Below are positions 36,960 through 49,350 of a DNA stretch of 64,000 nucleotides, piece after piece. The stretch is taken from positions 3,788,001-3,852,000 of the forward strand of contig NZ_AP025944.1 of the NCBI RefSeq assembly GCF_024349685.1. Reading direction: 5' to 3'. Made by a program: the position numbers and the translations under genes. The stretch comes from Pseudomonas sp. LRP2-20 (lineage in GTDB: Bacteria > Pseudomonadota > Gammaproteobacteria > Pseudomonadales > Pseudomonadaceae). The first letter of the stretch is position 1. Every line of letters starts with the position of its first letter. The notes beneath the pieces were generated by a model. It ran no database searches. It worked only from the letters and a program-made list of their open reading frames with translations, and had not been told where the DNA came from.

Positions 36960-37067
36960 CGAACGGCCTCGCAGAGGTTCACAAAAAGGGGGCCGGCTGG
37001 GCATTGCACGGGGCATGCCAGCACAGGCCGCCACCCTGCGCAAATGGCCGAAAGGCTTGAACTTAAC

Positions 37068-37094
37068 GGTCTTACTGGTCTGAACAGTTTGACC
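37068..37094. promoter_or_regulatory. 27-bp palindromic operator for the GntR regulator
   Basis: An extended imperfect palindrome starting GGTC, centred on CTGGTCTGAACAG and ending GACC. Its core GGTCTGAACAG recurs exactly at 37225-37235. It lies upstream of the ABC importer. Confidence 0.6.
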
Positions 37095-37224
37095 GCCGTT
37101 CGCCTGCTCTGGCGCCTTTACGCCCCGCTTTCGTGCGTCATGGCTGCAGCCTGCGCCAACGGGGAGCAACACTTGCAAGCGCCGGGCAATAGCCGTAAAA
37201 AGCCAAGTTCATTGCCCTCCGACC

Positions 37225-37235
37225 GGTCTGAACAG
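37225..37235. promoter_or_regulatory. Second GntR operator (GGTCTGAACAG)
   Basis: An exact copy of the core of the 37068 site ending one base before the ATG of the GntR gene, where binding would block its own translation start or promoter clearance. Two identical cores in one divergent region argue for a specific site. Confidence 0.6.
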
Positions 37236-37236
37236 C

Positions 37237-37926
37237 ATGCTCGACTCCCTCCCCCGCGCCGTCCCCGAACAGGCCCTGCAAGGCATCCGCAAGCTGATCG
37301 ATGAGGGCGCCTATCAACCCGGCGATGCCCTGCCCTCGCAGCGTGACCTTGCCGAGCAACTGGGGGTCAGCCGGGCCTCACTGCGTGAAGCGTTGTCATC
37401 GCTCAGCGCCCTGGGCCTGATAAGTGTGCAGCCGGGCAAGGGCGTATTCGTGCAAGCGCCCTCGCCTGCGCCCTCCCCATTTGCCTGGCCATACGCCGAG
37501 CAGGTTTCCGCCAGCGACACGTTCCAGTTGCGCTATGCCCTGGAGGGTTTCGCCGCCGGCCAGGCTGCATTGACGCTGACCGCCGAGCACCTCGATCGCC
37601 TGGAAGAGAATGTCGAAGCGATGCGCCTGGAGCTACGTGCCGGCCGTTTCGACGCCGCCGCCCGGCTCGACTTCATTTTCCACCAGCAGTTGCTGCAGGC
37701 CTGCGGCAATCACGCGATGCTGCAAGTGATCACCGCCAGCCAGGAGATTTTCCTGGAAAGCCAGAAACTCCCCTTCATCCGCCCGGAACGGGCCATGGAA
37801 ACCTGGCAGGAACACCGCAAGATCCTCCGTGCCCTCAGCCGCCGCTCGCAGGCAGCGGCGCAAAAGGCAATGCAGGAGCACATTCGCAATGCGGCTTCGC
37901 GCACCGGAGTGATGTTCTCCGTATGA
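37237..37926 (+). CDS. GntR-family (FadR/FCD) regulator
   Basis: A 229-residue regulator with a winged helix at residues ~15-75 (YQPGDALPSQRDLAEQLGVSRASLREALSSL) and a C-terminal FCD domain of helices (ARLDFIFHQQLLQACGNH with metal or ligand histidines). It is divergent from an amino-acid importer and followed by an MHS transporter, so it likely senses a metabolite imported by these systems. No Shine-Dalgarno is evident because the operator abuts the ATG. Confidence 0.9.
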   Translation: MLDSLPRAVPEQALQGIRKLIDEGAYQPGDALPSQRDLAEQLGVSRASLREALSSLSALGLISVQPGKGVFVQAPSPAPSPFAWPYAEQVSASDTFQLRYALEGFAAGQAALTLTAEHLDRLEENVEAMRLELRAGRFDAAARLDFIFHQQLLQACGNHAMLQVITASQEIFLESQKLPFIRPERAMETWQEHRKILRALSRRSQAAAQKAMQEHIRNAASRTGVMFSV

Positions 37927-38081
37927 CGCCGGGTGGTGCGGTCGAAACAGGTATCCCGATGTCGCCCTGAACGATGCAGGCGAGCGAGTCCACCGGTCTA
38001 CTGGCAGTTGATAACAACGATGGCGGGCCTTGAGCCCACCACATCCATCCAGGCTGCCTATGGAAACCGGAGAGCTTCCGT

Positions 38082-39416
38082 ATGTCTGCATCGCATGAGG
38101 TATCCCCCGCCACCCTGCGCAGGGTCATCGCCGCCTCGGCCATCGGCAACTTCGTCGAATGGTTCGACTTCGCCGTCTATGGCTTCCTCGCCACCCTGAT
38201 CGCCAACCAGTTCTTCGCCAGCGAAGATGCCAGTGTCGCCCTGCTCAAGACCTTCGCCGTGTTTGCCGTGGCCTTCGCCTTGCGCCCGCTCGGCGGCATC
38301 GTGTTCGGCGCGCTGGGCGACCGCCTTGGGCGCAAGCGCATCCTGTCGCTGACCATCCTGCTGATGGCCGGTTCCACCACCTTGATCGGCCTGCTGCCGA
38401 CCTACGCCAGCATCGGCCTTGCCGCACCCGCGCTGCTGACCCTGGCGCGCTGCCTGCAGGGCTTTTCTGCCGGTGGCGAATACGCAGGCGCCTGTGCCTA
38501 CCTGATGGAACATGCGCCACAGAACAAGCGAGCGTTCTACGGCAGCTTCGTGCCAGTCTCGACCTTTTCCGCCTTTGCCTGTGCGGCGGTGATCGCCTAT
38601 GGCCTGGAGGCCAGCCTGTCGGCCGAGGCCATGACAGCCTGGGGCTGGCGCATCCCGTTCCTGGTGGCTGCACCACTGGGGCTGGTGGGGCTGTACCTAC
38701 GCTGGCGCATGGAAGAAACCCCGGCGTTTCGCGAGGCTGTCGCCCAAGGCAAGGAACATGAACATTCGCCGCTCAAGGAAACCCTGCGCAACCACGGCCG
38801 AGCGATCCGCAACCTGGGCATGTTCATCTCGCTGACGGCGCTGTCGTTCTACATGTTCACCACCTACTTCGCCACCTACCTGCAACTGGTCGGTCACCTG
38901 ACCCGCGCCCAGTCGCTGCTGGTGACCACCGTGGCGTTGCTGTTCGCGGCGGTCGGTTGCCCACTGGCCGGGGCCTTCTCGGACCGGGTCGGGCGACGCA
39001 AGACCATTGGCTTCACCTGCCTGTGGGTGATGGTCTGCGTGTTCCCCGCCTACTGGCTGGCCAGTTCCGGTTCGATGTCGGGAGCGCTGCTGGGGGTGAT
39101 CCTGCTGGCGGTGGGGGCGCTGTGCAGTGGCGTGGTGACGGCGGCGTTGCTGTCGGAGAGTTTCCCTACGCGTACCCGCTATACCGCTTCGGCGATTACC
39201 TACAACGTGGCCTACACCCTGTTTGGCGGTACCGCGCCGCTGGTGGCGACCTGGCTGATCGGGCAAACCGGCAGCAGCCTGGCGCCGGCGTTCTACCTGG
39301 TGGTGATTGCACTGGTGGCGTTGGTGGGTGGGTTGGCGTTGCCGGAGACATCGCGGATTTCGCTGCATGATGAACCTGGTAGTGATGTGAGCCCTCAGGT
39401 TCGTACTCCGATCTGA
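38082..39416 (+). CDS. MFS transporter, metabolite:H+ symporter (MHS) family
   Basis: A 444-residue, 12-helix transporter with MHS traits: ASAIGNFVEWFDFAVYGFLATL in helix 1 and GALGDRLGRKRIL in loop 2-3. ARCLQGFSAGGEYAGACAYLMEHAP also appears. It is similar to ProP/ShiA/KgtP symporters of organic acids or betaines. GGAGAG lies eight bases before the ATG. The 155 bases before it contain ACCGGTCTACTGGCAG, a partial match to the GntR operator, suggesting the same regulon. Confidence 0.9.
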   Translation: MSASHEVSPATLRRVIAASAIGNFVEWFDFAVYGFLATLIANQFFASEDASVALLKTFAVFAVAFALRPLGGIVFGALGDRLGRKRILSLTILLMAGSTTLIGLLPTYASIGLAAPALLTLARCLQGFSAGGEYAGACAYLMEHAPQNKRAFYGSFVPVSTFSAFACAAVIAYGLEASLSAEAMTAWGWRIPFLVAAPLGLVGLYLRWRMEETPAFREAVAQGKEHEHSPLKETLRNHGRAIRNLGMFISLTALSFYMFTTYFATYLQLVGHLTRAQSLLVTTVALLFAAVGCPLAGAFSDRVGRRKTIGFTCLWVMVCVFPAYWLASSGSMSGALLGVILLAVGALCSGVVTAALLSESFPTRTRYTASAITYNVAYTLFGGTAPLVATWLIGQTGSSLAPAFYLVVIALVALVGGLALPETSRISLHDEPGSDVSPQVRTPI

Positions 39417-39423
39417 GATCCCT

Positions 39424-39541
39424 GGGGCTGCTTTGCAGCCCATCGCCGGCAAGCCAGCTCCCACAGGGACAGCGACATGCTTAAGGCAGACGCTATCCCT
39501 GTGGGAGCTGGCTTGCCGGCGATGGGCGGCAAAGCGGCCCC
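39424..39541. repeat. REPIN-like inverted repeat with 31-bp perfect arms
   Basis: Positions 39439-39469 and 39496-39526 are perfect reverse complements (core GCCGGCAAGCCAGCTCCCAC), flanked by a second imperfect pair (GGGGCTGCTTTGCAGCCC and GGGCGGCAAAGCGGCCCC, 16 of 18). It separates the convergent MHS transporter and czcA genes and would form a strong bidirectional terminator. Confidence 0.85.
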
Positions 39542-39548
39542 GGCGATC

Positions 39549-43891
<4,343 letters not shown>

Positions 43892-43899
<8 letters not shown>

Positions 43900-45145
43900 T
43901 GTTGCTCCTGTTGCTCGATTTTTTGCTCAACCCATCAAGGTCGCCATAGATGCGCTCGACCTGTGCCCGTGCATCGGTCGCCGAGGCCAGTGCCTCGAGG
44001 TACAGCCCGCGGGCGTCGATCAGCGTGCGCTGGGCATCGAGCACGTCGAGGAAGGCGAACTTGCCCATTTCGAAGCCGCGGGTGGCGGTGTCCACCGCCT
44101 GCTGGGCCGCGGGCAGGATGGTGCGGTCGTAGGCTTGAACCTCCTGCATCGCCGTGCGCCATTGATCGACGGCGCTGCGGGTTTCGCTGCGCAGGCGCAG
44201 CTCGACCGTGTTGCGCAAGTCGCGGGCCTGGTCGGCACGGCGTGCGGCCGCCAGCACATTGCCCTGGTTGCGGTCGAACAACGGCAAGGGCATCGACAGC
44301 CCCACCACGTTGACCCGCTCACGGTCCTCGCGGCTGTACTGGCTGCCGACACTGACGGTGAGGTTGGGAATGCGCAGGGCCTTTTCCGAGCCCAATGAGG
44401 CTTCACCGCGCTCGACCTGCGCGGCTGCCAGGCGCCATTCGGCGGTTTGTTCGACCTGGCCGAGCAGGGTATCGGCTGAAGGGGCCTGGCCGGGTGACAG
44501 GTGGCTCGCTGACAACTGGTCGAAGGTCGCCAGCGGGCTGCCGGTCAACCGAGCCAGCGCCTGGTAGGCCACGGTACGTTGGGTTTCGGCACGGCGTTGC
44601 TCGGCGTTGGCCTGGGCCAGCTGCACCTGCGCGCGGGTGGCTTCTACCGGCGACGACTGGCCTGCGCTGACCCGGCCCTGTGCCACACGCAGACCACGCT
44701 CGGTCAGCGCCTGCGACTGCTGAGCCAGCTCCACGGCTGTTTGCGCGCGCAGGGCGGCGTGATACGCCTGCACCACATCGGCGCGCAGGCCATTGCGCTG
44801 GCGCTCGAGGTCCAGCCGTGCAATGGCCTGGCCGGCACCGGCCACAGCAATGCGCGCACCGCGCTTGCCGCCCAGCTCCAGTGGCTGGCTGAGGGTCACG
44901 GTAGTGGTGCTGGAATCGCGGCGGGTGTCCTCGATTTCCCAGGCCAGTTCAGGGTTGGGGATCAATCCAGCCTGCATTCGTTCGCCCTCGGCGATACCGA
45001 TTTCACGAGCGGCTGCGGCCAATTCAGGGTTGTTGGCAAAGGCGGCGCTAAGCGCCTCGGGCAGGCTCATGCCTTGCCCGGCCTGGGCGCTGGCGGTGGT
45101 CGCCAGCAACAGGCTGAGCAAGGCGATCTTACGGGGAGTGGGCAT
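43892..45145 (-). CDS. czcC: Heavy-metal RND efflux, outer-membrane factor
   Basis: A 417-residue TolC-like OMF with signal peptide MPTPRKIALLSLLLATTASAQA. Paired long helical repeats include LSQPLELGGKRGARIAVAGAG and VVGLSMPLPLFDRNQGN. OMF duplications span the length. It is first in the czcCBA operon, with an ATTACA-N4-TGTAAT palindrome 74 bases upstream. Confidence 0.93.
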
Positions 45146-45218
45146 TTCGGGCGTCCTCGTCGGCGTGCGTTGGCGAGGAACTGTAAGGACGGGTGGTTAT
45201 CGAGGTGGTGGCATGAAA

Positions 45219-45234
45219 ATTACAATTCTGTAAT
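45219..45234. promoter_or_regulatory. Palindrome ATTACA-N4-TGTAAT upstream of czcC
   Basis: A perfect 6-bp inverted repeat with a 4-base spacer. Shape and location fit a response-regulator box of the CzcR/CopR type in the czcCBA promoter. The two-component genes are not in the window. Confidence 0.55.
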
Positions 45235-45338
45235 CCGGCTGACGAAGTAAATGAGTCCGATAATCGCCCACTTTGCCCCCATGCGGCAGCCGACCCAATT
45301 GACGAAATTAACCACCCAGTACAAACATAGAGGCATTC

Positions 45339-45351
45339 AACAACAACAAAA
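45339..45351 (+). promoter_or_regulatory. CA motif (Crc/Hfq target) at the aroQ start
   Basis: AACAACAACAAAA fits the AANAANAA catabolite-activity motif bound by Hfq and Crc in Pseudomonas. It occupies the ribosome-binding region just before aroQ, where no Shine-Dalgarno is visible. It suggests translational repression while preferred carbon sources are present (inference). Confidence 0.5.
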
Positions 45352-45363
45352 GCGATGCCCGCC

Positions 45364-45813
45364 ATGAAGCCCCTTATTCTCGTGCTCAACGGCCCCAACC
45401 TGAACATGCTGGGGACCCGCGAACCCACTCAGTATGGCCATGAAACCCTCGCCGACCTGGCCCAGGGTTGCGCAGATACTGCCCATGCCCACGGCCTGGA
45501 AATCGAATTCCGCCAGACCAACCACGAAGGCGAACTGATCGACTGGATCCACTCCGCCCGCGGTCGCTGCGCCGGTATCGTGATCAACCCCGGCGCCTGG
45601 ACCCACACCTCGGTGGCGATCCGCGACGCCCTGGTGGCCAGCGAGCTGCCGGTTATCGAAGTACACCTGTCCAACGTCCACAAGCGCGAGCCGTTCCGCC
45701 ACCTGTCGTTCGTTTCGTCGATTGCCGTCGGGGTGATCTGCGGCCTGGGCAGCCACGGCTATCGCATGGCCCTGAGCCACTTCGCCGAGATGCTCCAGGA
45801 GTCGCGCGCATGA
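45364..45813 (+). CDS. aroQ: Type II 3-dehydroquinate dehydratase
   Basis: A 149-residue type II enzyme converting 3-dehydroquinate to 3-dehydroshikimate. Active-site features: [22 protein letters not shown] (Arg19, Tyr24), [17 protein letters not shown], and [15 protein letters not shown]. It is coupled with the following shikimate-dehydrogenase-like gene (ATGA overlap), a catabolic-style pairing outside the main aro loci. The start may be ATG 45355 or ATG 45364; the latter gives the usual MKPLILV. Confidence 0.93.
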   Translation: MKPLILVLNGPNLNMLGTREPTQYGHETLADLAQGCADTAHAHGLEIEFRQTNHEGELIDWIHSARGRCAGIVINPGAWTHTSVAIRDALVASELPVIEVHLSNVHKREPFRHLSFVSSIAVGVICGLGSHGYRMALSHFAEMLQESRA

Positions 45814-46658
45814 GCCAGCCCGCCATCCTTGCCGGCCTGATCGGCCGTGGCATCCAGCTGTCGCGCACCCCTGCCCTGCACGAGCATGAAGGCGACGCCC
45901 AGCAGCTGCGCTACCTCTATCGGCTGATCGACGCCGACCAGCTCAAGCTTGAAGACAGCGCCCTGGCGCAGCTGCTCGATGCCGCCCAGCACACCGGTTT
46001 TACCGGGCTCAACATCACTTACCCATTCAAGCAGGCGATCCTGCCGCTGCTCGATGAGCTGTCGGACGAGGCGCGCGGCATTGGCGCGGTCAACACGGTG
46101 GTGCTCAAGGACGGAAAGCGGGTCGGCCACAATACCGACTGCCTGGGCTTTGCCGAAGGCCTGCGCCGTGGATTGCCGGATGTGTCGCGCCGGCGCGTGG
46201 TGCAGATGGGCGCTGGCGGTGCCGGCTCGGCGGTGGCCCATGCGCTGCTCAGCGAAGGGGTCGAGCAACTGGTGTTGTTCGAAGTGGATGCGGCCCGTGC
46301 CCAGGCACTGGTCGACAACCTCAACGGCCATTTCGGCCCGGGCCGGGCGGTACTGGGAACGGACCTGGCGGCCGAAGTGGCCGAGGCCGATGGCCTGGTC
46401 AACACCACACCGGTGGGCATGGCCAAGCTGCCAGGTACTCCGCTGCCGGTGGAACTGTTGCACCCGCGCCTGTGGGTCGCTGAAATCATCTATTTCCCGC
46501 TTGAGACCGAACTGCTCAAAGCAGCACGCGCGCTGGGTTGCCGCACGCTGGATGGCAGCAACATGGCGGTGTTCCAGGCGGTGAAGGCGTTCGAGCTGTT
46601 CAGTGGCAAACCGGCGGATGCCGAGCGGATGCAGGCACATTTCGCCAGTTTCTCCTGA
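45810..46658 (+). CDS. Shikimate/quinate dehydrogenase-like enzyme (RifI-type AroE paralogue)
   Basis: A 282-residue SDH-superfamily enzyme. The substrate side shows [19 protein letters not shown] (variant of the VIGNPIGHSLSP motif), catalytic Lys74 in [10 protein letters not shown] and Asp110 in GHNTDCLGF. The cofactor side has [16 protein letters not shown]. The HEHEG variant is typical of the RifI-like group rather than canonical AroE, which may act on shikimate or quinate with NAD. Paired with aroQ, it likely works in quinate/shikimate use. Confidence 0.85.
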   Translation: MSQPAILAGLIGRGIQLSRTPALHEHEGDAQQLRYLYRLIDADQLKLEDSALAQLLDAAQHTGFTGLNITYPFKQAILPLLDELSDEARGIGAVNTVVLKDGKRVGHNTDCLGFAEGLRRGLPDVSRRRVVQMGAGGAGSAVAHALLSEGVEQLVLFEVDAARAQALVDNLNGHFGPGRAVLGTDLAAEVAEADGLVNTTPVGMAKLPGTPLPVELLHPRLWVAEIIYFPLETELLKAARALGCRTLDGSNMAVFQAVKAFELFSGKPADAERMQAHFASFS

Positions 46659-46667
46659 GCCCGTCCC

Positions 46668-46698
46668 GCCCTCATTGCTGCCTGCTGGCAATGAGGGC
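46668..46698. terminator. Terminator between convergent aroE-like and TlpA-like genes
   Basis: GCCCTCATTGC and GCAATGAGGGC form an 11-bp perfect stem with a nine-base loop between the two stops. Confidence 0.75.
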
Positions 46699-46709
46699 AA
46701 ACCCGCAAC

Positions 46710-47249
46710 TCAGCCTTTTTCATCCAGCAACGCCTGTATGACTTTCTCCTGACCGGCATAGTCACCCTCACCGAAGTGCACATGCCGCACCTGCCCCTGC
46801 CGATCGACAAAATAGTGCGCTGGCCAGAACTGGTTACCCCAGGCATTCCACACCTGGTAATCGTTGTCTACCGCCACCGGGTAAGCGATACCCAGGCTGG
46901 CCACCTTGCTCTTCAACTGCCCCACATCATGCTCGTAGTCGTACTCCGGCGTATGCACCCCGATCACCACCAAACCCTGGTCGGCATAGCGCCGTGCCCA
47001 GTCGTTGACATGCGGCAGGCTGCGCTGGCAGTTGATGCAATCCCAGGTCCAGAAGTCCACCAGCACCACCTTGCCCTTGAGCGTCGGCGCGCCCAGCGGC
47101 GGCGAGTTGAGCCATTCGCTGGCCCCGGACAGCGACGGCATGGCGCCATAATTGTCGCGGGCCATCAGTTGCCCTCCGGCGAGGCCCAGGCCAACCAGCG
47201 CCAAGGCCACGCCCCCCACTTTCAACAGCAGCCGGCGGTCAATTGTCAT
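46710..47249 (-). CDS. TlpA/DipZ-like periplasmic thioredoxin-fold protein
   Basis: A 179-residue protein with an N-terminal IDRRLLLKVGGVALALVGLG (twin-arginine-like, Tat export or membrane anchor). The mature thioredoxin fold carries FWTWDCINCQRSLPHVNDW, the CXXC motif with the TXDCINCQ context seen in DipZ C-terminal domains. The cis-Pro region is NQFWPAHYFVD. It probably exchanges disulfides in the periplasm. Its start overlaps the 3' end of the DUF2790 gene by 11 bases, so the two form one operon. Confidence 0.87.
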   Translation of the reverse strand: MTIDRRLLLKVGGVALALVGLGLAGGQLMARDNYGAMPSLSGASEWLNSPPLGAPTLKGKVVLVDFWTWDCINCQRSLPHVNDWARRYADQGLVVIGVHTPEYDYEHDVGQLKSKVASLGIAYPVAVDNDYQVWNAWGNQFWPAHYFVDRQGQVRHVHFGEGDYAGQEKVIQALLDEKG

Positions 47250-47514
47250 GGCAACCGCTCGTGGCGTAGGAACGGTATTCAACGCTCTCCTTCTGGCCTT
47301 TGGAGTCGAGGTAGTCCATGCGGGTGTTGACCGGGCCACAAGCATTGCTGTGGTCGTCCTTCACCGACAATACCCGCTTCACATCCAGATGGTCACCGTA
47401 GCGGTACTGCATGACGCTGGCGTCGTTCATCGATGTGGCGCTGGCATTGGCGACGACGGCGGCGAAGCCCAGTACGGCAAACAGGCTGGCGCTGGCGAGG
47501 GTCTTGAAGTTCAT
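47239..47514 (-). CDS. DUF2790 small periplasmic protein
   Basis: A 91-residue Pseudomonas-type protein: signal peptide MNFKTLASASLFAVLGFAAVVANASA, then YRYGDHLDVKRVLSVKDD, a Cys in SNACGPVNT and C-terminal GCHDN, a layout typical of DUF2790. Two cysteines and conserved acidic residues suggest a disulfide or metal site. Linkage to the TlpA-like gene favours a periplasmic redox or metal role. GGAGAG six bases before the ATG supports the start. Confidence 0.8.
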   Translation of the reverse strand: MNFKTLASASLFAVLGFAAVVANASATSMNDASVMQYRYGDHLDVKRVLSVKDDHSNACGPVNTRMDYLDSKGQKESVEYRSYATSGCHDN

Positions 47515-48030
47515 GGCAACTCTCCTTGCAACACGTTGAAGGTGGGGATCAGCACTCCCCGGTCGAGAGCCATTACACGTTCGCCAGGTATCTCATGTGT
47601 GTCGCCCAGGCCTGTGAACTGCTTCCTCCTGTATCTGTTCTCGGGCCAGTTACACCCCCAAGACATCAGTAAAAGCCTTTAAAATCAGATAGTTGTATGA
47701 AATTCACAGCCCATAAACAGGCTCTTACCTTGTACAAATGGATACAATAGAATCAGGCGTTTACGGATGCATTTTGGGGAAGGTTTTCCAGGCTGCCCAT
47801 GGCCGTCAGCGGATTTCAAGACCGTGGTACACGCATCCGATCCAAGCGGCGCCGGCACCGGAATCGATTCCAAAACAACGAGGAAACGGCACGGCTGCAG
47901 GCCGCATACTGCAAGGGTCGACGTTTCATTTTTGGAATCGATAATCTGCCCAGAACACAACCAGCTCAGGGCTGTACTTCGACTCGCACAGAGATTAACG
48001 TTGATATTCATCAGCTGATAGGGAGTCGCA
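47515..48030. other. 516-base non-coding stretch near the prophage junction
   Basis: No frame here looks like a gene on either strand; the long minus-strand frame across it has no domain features and low-complexity codon use. It contains the DUF2790 promoter region and the complex stem-loop at 47863-47942. Nothing resembling a complete tRNA is visible. The prophage left end could be here or in the next gap. Confidence 0.6.
47863..47942. other. Long two-part stem-loop (13-bp plus 6-bp stems)
   Basis: ATCGATTCCAAAA (47863-47875) pairs perfectly with TTTTGGAATCGAT (47930-47942), and GAAACG (47883-47888) with CGTTTC (47922-47927) inside it. The ~33-base apical part contains further small self-complementary runs. 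It could be a small structured RNA, a site-specific recombination site or a transposon relic. Confidence 0.5.
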
Positions 48031-48288
48031 ATGGCTGAACGTTTGTCGCAGGAGTACGCGCTAGAAATTATCAGGGCTGCTTTCGAACCTTTTCGCTGTG
48101 AAGCCGCCCTCGATGATGCCGGCACCCTAGTGGGCTTCAGGGTGTTTAACTCTCTGGACGAAACCATGTTCTCCTGCCAGCTGGACGGAAAGCAGTTTTC
48201 AAGCCGAGATCGACTTAGATCGATTCTTTCAATTGCTCGGGAAACTGTGGAGCGCCAGGGGGTAAGGCTATACGCCTGGTCAATCTGA
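48031..48288 (+). CDS. Small hypothetical protein
   Basis: An 85-residue protein (MAERLSQEYALEIIRAAFEP... ending RLYAWSI) with mixed alpha/beta character, no signal peptide and no recognised domain. GGGAG five bases before the ATG and normal Pseudomonas codon use support it. It reads rightward, opposite to the prophage late operon, and could be the last host gene or a prophage accessory gene. Confidence 0.6.
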   Translation: MAERLSQEYALEIIRAAFEPFRCEAALDDAGTLVGFRVFNSLDETMFSCQLDGKQFSSRDRLRSILSIARETVERQGVRLYAWSI

Positions 48289-48365
48289 CCTACAGCTTTT
48301 GGTAATGCAGCAGTAGTGTGGAAAATCGACCTCAGGCCGCGCCGTTTGCGGCCTATGCGTCGAAC

Positions 48366-48441
48366 CTGTCTAATATGCATTCGCGAGTTTGGGCGACTTT
48401 CGCCCAGTAAAACCGAGAAACTACCGAGCGGTTTTAGACAG
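48366..48441. other. 76-base nested stem-loop structure
   Basis: CTGTCTAA at the left end pairs exactly with TTAGACAG at the right end. Between them lie GGGCGA-CTT-TCGCCC (48391-48405) and AAAACCG...CGGTTTT (48409-48435). It lies between the convergent hypothetical gene and the prophage's last ORF, so it may be a bidirectional terminator, but its three-way form is unusual. Confidence 0.5.
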
Positions 48442-48442
48442 C

Positions 48443-48748
48443 CTATGCGCCCCACCCCGGCGTCCTGCCGATCACGATCCGTCCTGGCTCGTCACCTTCC
48501 CAGCTTTTCAAATTCTCGTAACTGAACAGGCCGATGTGGTACGCCTCCTCGATCTCCATCAACCCCCACGCCCTGGCAGCCTCAGACAGCTCCAGCATGT
48601 CGACCAGGCTCTCGGCGCTCACCTCGCGCCGACGATGAGCGGCATAGGCCATCTCATCAAGAACGGCGGCGCGCCCCTCGGGGTCCGTGACCAGGGCGAA
48701 TTGGTCGTTCAGTTCATCCAGCCAAGCCTGAGGAATCCCGTCCATCAT
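48443..48748 (-). CDS. Prophage hypothetical protein
   Basis: A 101-residue acidic helical protein ([20 protein letters not shown] at the start, [23 protein letters not shown] in the middle). Its start overlaps the stop of the upstream ORF, and AGGGCAGA precedes it, implying co-transcription from the LexA-box promoter. No domain recognised. Confidence 0.6.
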   Translation of the reverse strand: MMDGIPQAWLDELNDQFALVTDPEGRAAVLDEMAYAAHRRREVSAESLVDMLELSEAARAWGLMEIEEAYHIGLFSYENLKSWEGDEPGRIVIGRTPGWGA

Positions 48749-49038
48749 TCTGCCCTGCACCACCAGGACTGCGCATACAGCACGCCGTCGATATCCTCGA
48801 CCCCGTTGATGTTCATCCCGAGCTGGGCCATGCCGTTGACCTTGGCGTCGTGCAGGCGCGGGATGATGTCCGGGCCCGGCGTCGGATTGAACACCCAGGC
48901 CTGCGTGGCGACCCGGCCAAGCGGCTCGCTGTGATGATCGCCTATGTGGATGTCAGCGCGCAGGGGCTGGATCTTCCTGAGCTGATCAGAGGGGATGGCT
49001 AGGCCATTCACGCGGCGGCGGACGAGAAGGAAGTACAT
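48745..49038 (-). CDS. Prophage protein behind a LexA box
   Basis: A 97-residue protein ([18 protein letters not shown] at the start, ending [11 protein letters not shown]). Internal [20 protein letters not shown] and [21 protein letters not shown] are seen, with no recognised family. A consensus LexA operator ends 12 bases upstream of the ATG, so it should be induced by DNA damage independently of the late promoter. The GTG/ATG extension upstream to 49086 would pass through the operator and is rejected. Confidence 0.6.
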   Translation of the reverse strand: MYFLLVRRRVNGLAIPSDQLRKIQPLRADIHIGDHHSEPLGRVATQAWVFNPTPGPDIIPRLHDAKVNGMAQLGMNINGVEDIDGVLYAQSWWCRAE

Positions 49039-49050
49039 TGGGCACCAACA

Positions 49051-49066
49051 CTGTATATCGATACAG
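49051..49066. promoter_or_regulatory. LexA (SOS) box CTGTATATCGATACAG
   Basis: A perfect CTGT-N8-ACAG with an AT-rich centre, matching the gammaproteobacterial LexA consensus. It sits directly upstream of the leftward ORF at 49038. Confidence 0.75.
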
Positions 49067-49113
49067 TATCGTATAACCCAGATCACGCCGACAGCAATAG
49101 CCGGTCGGCGGCA

Positions 49114-49338
49114 TCAGTGGAGAGGCGGGAGTTCCTGGCCGCGGGCTTTCGCCACCACCCGCAGCTGGTAGTCGCAGACCACTTGGAACAGCGACTCGGC
49201 CAGCAGGTGCAGCCGCTCGATCTCCTCAGCGGGCCTCCCTTCATCCTGCGCCTGGTGATATGCGCGCATGGCATCCAGAGCCTCCTTCAACAGGGGCTCT
49301 CCCGCCTCAATCATCCCGATGAAGGTGCGCTTTTCCAT
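49114..49338 (-). CDS. Small prophage hypothetical protein
   Basis: A 74-residue helical protein (MEKRTFIGMIEAGEPLLKEA at the start, EEIERLHLLAESLFQVVCDY in the middle) with no recognised domain. It follows the spanin genes by 12 bases in the late operon direction. Confidence 0.6.
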   Translation of the reverse strand: MEKRTFIGMIEAGEPLLKEALDAMRAYHQAQDEGRPAEEIERLHLLAESLFQVVCDYQLRVVAKARGQELPPLH

Positions 49339-49350
49339 TACCTGCTCCGA

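Noticed and set aside
48366..48441. tRNA-sized (76-base) structure considered as a tRNA or att site within a tRNA
   Set aside because: The 8-bp closing stem is present but there is no D-loop GG, no TTCRANNC T-loop and no plausible anticodon arm.
47685..48455. 256-codon minus-strand frame across the stem-loop and the 85-residue gene
   Set aside because: No start signal, no domain and low-complexity Ser/Arg composition; it overlaps a better-supported gene on the other strand.
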